Assembly: GCF_010183535.1 (NCBI RefSeq)
Contig: NC_071330.1
Coordinates: 4,941,717-5,005,716 of the forward strand
Length of the DNA stretch: 64,000 nucleotides
Source of the DNA: Caenorhabditis remanei
Taxonomy: Eukaryota > Nematoda > Chromadorea > Rhabditida > Rhabditidae
Direction: 5' to 3'
Position numbers and translations under genes: made by a program. This document shows positions 62,356 through 64,000 of the stretch, one piece after another. Under the pieces are notes generated by a model. That model worked only from the letters and a program-made list of their open reading frames with translations, was not told the DNA's origin and did no database searches. Positions within the stretch are counted from its first letter, which is position 1; each line of letters starts with the position of its first letter.

Positions 62356-63121
62356 CCCTCAACTACAAAAAAGACAACATCACCGCCAGTCAAGCCAAAT
62401 AGGATTTCAGGAAAAATTAAAAGGTGAGATTTTCTCAATCAGAGTTGAGCGGAATGCGGTTTTTGAAATAGCGGAAGGCGGAAAGCGGAAAGCGGAATGA
62501 ACATTTTTGGGCGGAAAGCGGAAGGCGGAAGGCGGAATTTAAAAAATATCGGCGGAAAGCGGAGAGCGGAAGGCGGAAGCGAAAATTTTTTGGCGGAAGG
62601 CGGAAGGCGGAAAGCGGAATGGAAAAAAATGCCAAAAGGCGGAAGGCGGAACACAATGTCGCTTTCAAAAATACGATTTTGCCCTTATTTTGTAGAAAAA
62701 AACACTGAAATGGTTAAATTTGAGTTAAATTTTGTATTTTTGATAAACACTGATAGCTTTGCTGCAAAAAACCACAAAACTATCAGTAAATTGGAATAGG
62801 TGAACAATTTTTTCAAGCTGAGGAAAAAATCTTTAAACAGCGGAAGGCGGAAGGCGGAAAGCGGAAATAGGAAAATTTTTGGCGGAAAGCGGAAAGCGGA
62901 AGGCGGAATAAAATATTTTTCGGCGGAGAGCGGAAAACGGAAGGCGGAAAGAAAAAAGTGGCGGAAAGCGGAAGGCGGAAGGCGGAAGGCGGAATTCCGC
63001 TCAACTCTGTTCTCAATACTCTAAATATGTCTTACGTATTTTTTTCAGACATTTGAACGATAGGAAACGACGAGGATTTCAAAGCAAGCTGAATGCAACA
63101 TCATCGAAAATTAATTCATAA
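62356..63121 (+). CDS. Two gene-like exons carried inside the TIR element
   Basis: Exon 62356-62423 follows ATTTCAG and ends at an AG/GTGAG donor; exon 63049-63121 follows TTTTTTCAG and ends at TAA. They join in one frame: PSTTKKTTSPPVKPNRIS... then HLNDRKRRGFQSKLNATSSK, about 46 residues of basic, Ser/Thr/Lys-rich sequence. AATAAA lies at about 63206. An upstream first exon was not found. It may be the 3' part of a host gene captured by the element, or a short gene of the element itself; the protein family is not recognised. The intron is filled with the heptamer minisatellite. Confidence 0.45.
62441..63008. repeat. GCGGAAR heptamer minisatellite with inverted ends
   Basis: Two arrays (about 62450-62655 and 62838-63000) are built of the 7-mers GCGGAAG, GCGGAAA and GCGGAAT. 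The outer edges are inverted: AGAGTTGAGCGGAAT at the left, ATTCCGCTCAACTCT at the right. Open frames of 67-100 codons on both strands are only the repeat translated. Confidence 0.88.
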
Positions 63122-64000
63122 ATTGTACTGTTTTTCACATATGTATACATTTTCGTGAATTGTACTATGTTCAGATTTATACATATGTAGTTGTATTTAA
63201 GGTTTTAAATAAAATTTTAATTTAATAATGCGCTGTCTTCGGTGCAAGAAACTATAGCAAAGGAGGCAGCGGCCTAATTTTAGCAGCGCCAGAGCAGCAC
63301 AGCAGCAACCTTTCCGCAACACGTACGCTACAGTACCGCAGCACAACCGCATCAGGCACGCACTCTACGCTTGCCTGCTGCTGGACTGCTGCGCGCCTGA
63401 TGCGGGTTTCTGCCGAGACGGCACAATTATTTCCTCCCCTATCACAAAAGAACAAATTAGAAAATTAGAATCGTTTCAAAAATCTTTCGTTTTTCGTGTT
63501 TTCAAAAAATTTCATATCAACTACTCCTCTTATTTTGACTCACTTTTACATTGTCACTTAGAGTCGCTAGAGCGGCGCAGACTATTATTAGATCTTTCTT
63601 TCATGTATAAACTCCTTGTCTCCAAAGAAATAATTATTCCGAACATTTCTTTTGTAAAATTTTCTAATGTATCTAATTTACGTCGGCATAATTTCCATAT
63701 ACGCTCTCTCCTGTCAAATTCCTCTAAAATAGGTTCCCAATTTCTCATTAACAGAACTTTGCGTTGTTGGAATGCCCTCCCTTCTCACTTTTTCCCCCAA
63801 CGTCCCTCATCTATTGTTTTCAAATCCCATATTGCATCATATAACTTTGACAATTTTCTGATTCTCAACAATTTTAACTTTTAATGTTTCGTATTTTTAC
63901 TTCGTGTATATATTTTTATCTTGATATGTATAAGCGGCTTTTGGTCCTTCAATCAATAAATATTATTATTATTATTATTAACAGTGGTACTAGGCAAAGT

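Larger units (their letters stand above)
62004..63417. mobile_element. 1.4 kb terminal-inverted-repeat element inserted in the LINE
   Basis: Left end CTCGGCAGAACCCCGCATCA then GGCACGCA; right end TGCGCGCCTGATGCGGGTTT then CTGCCGAG: 28-base inverted ends with two mismatches. Next to the ends lie GCAGCA-rich stretches (62090-62200, 63270-63390) that also mirror each other. Flanks do not show an obvious long target duplication. No transposase, so non-autonomous. The interior has two spliced gene-like exons and a minisatellite. Confidence 0.8.
61555..63980 (+). mobile_element. CR1-like LINE fragment (plus), internally deleted and interrupted
   Basis: 61560-61815 encodes the end of an APE-type endonuclease (IILGDFNMPHVDW). 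It runs with a frame change straight into the part after the catalytic RT motifs (DKIRDLGSLFSSDSTFSSHL, about 61880-62000), so the RT core is deleted. Coding resumes at about 63430 (ITKEQIRKLESFQKSFVFRV, LERRRLLLDLSFMYKLL) and ends at the natural stop 63884 (NRTLRCWNALPSHFF). The 3' end is an (ATT)n tail at about 63960-63980, typical for this LINE type. The gap 62004-63417 is another element. Confidence 0.82.

Noticed and set aside
62435..63024. Arg/Lys/Gly-rich and Phe/Pro/Ser-rich frames on both strands
   Set aside because: Only translations of the GCGGAAR heptamer repeat.

Overview
The window looks like nuclear DNA of a Caenorhabditis nematode, close to but not identical with C. elegans. 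The evidence is short AT-rich introns ending in TTTTCAG, tightly spaced same-strand genes with a splice acceptor next to the ATG (operon with trans-splicing), a recognisable MAB-5 Hox protein, and a gene set matching the C. elegans chromosome III neighbourhood of mab-5, the ZK686 genes and the prolyl carboxypeptidase gene. All identifications are from memory of families; no search was run. Exon coordinates were worked out by hand from GT/AG sites and reading-frame continuity.

Layout. 1-7660 is non-coding DNA upstream of the Hox gene mab-5, which spans 7661-16617 in five exons with a 7 kb third intron. From 17654 to 33162 five same-strand genes lie 170-340 bases apart, as in an operon: a SNU23/ZMAT2 splicing factor, an OST3/TUSC3 oligosaccharyltransferase subunit, a C2H2 zinc-finger protein, a DDX51/Dbp6-type DEAD-box helicase and metaxin-2. 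Inside the last intron of the helicase gene and the first intron of the metaxin gene sits a foreign-looking cluster of six copies of a tiny secreted four-cysteine peptide gene. They form three head-to-head pairs, each pair sharing a bidirectional spacer with near-identical TATA modules. This nested cluster is the most striking system in the window.

34010-37320 is an eight-exon gene (possibly SPK-domain) with an internal exon duplication; one of its introns carries an apparently intact DD37D (maT-type) mariner transposon. 37.7-47.9 kb is a large inverted duplication: two paralogous proline-rich lineage-specific genes point away from each other on arms of about 3 kb, around a centre holding a four-transmembrane gene and a 1.25 kb near-perfect palindrome. 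Then come a divergent CAP/SCP-like secreted protein (minus), a prolyl carboxypeptidase (pcp-1-like) and an acidic nuclear-type protein (minus).

From about 55 kb the window becomes repeat-rich: palindromic elements, tandem repeats, a possible secreted cysteine-rich gene with a frameshift, decayed coding pieces, and two rearranged CR1-like LINE fragments. The second LINE is split by a 1.4 kb terminal-inverted-repeat element that carries two spliced gene-like exons and a heptamer minisatellite. The operon genes are housekeeping (splicing, N-glycosylation, ribosome biogenesis, mitochondrial import); the peptide genes within them have their own promoters and are probably regulated separately.
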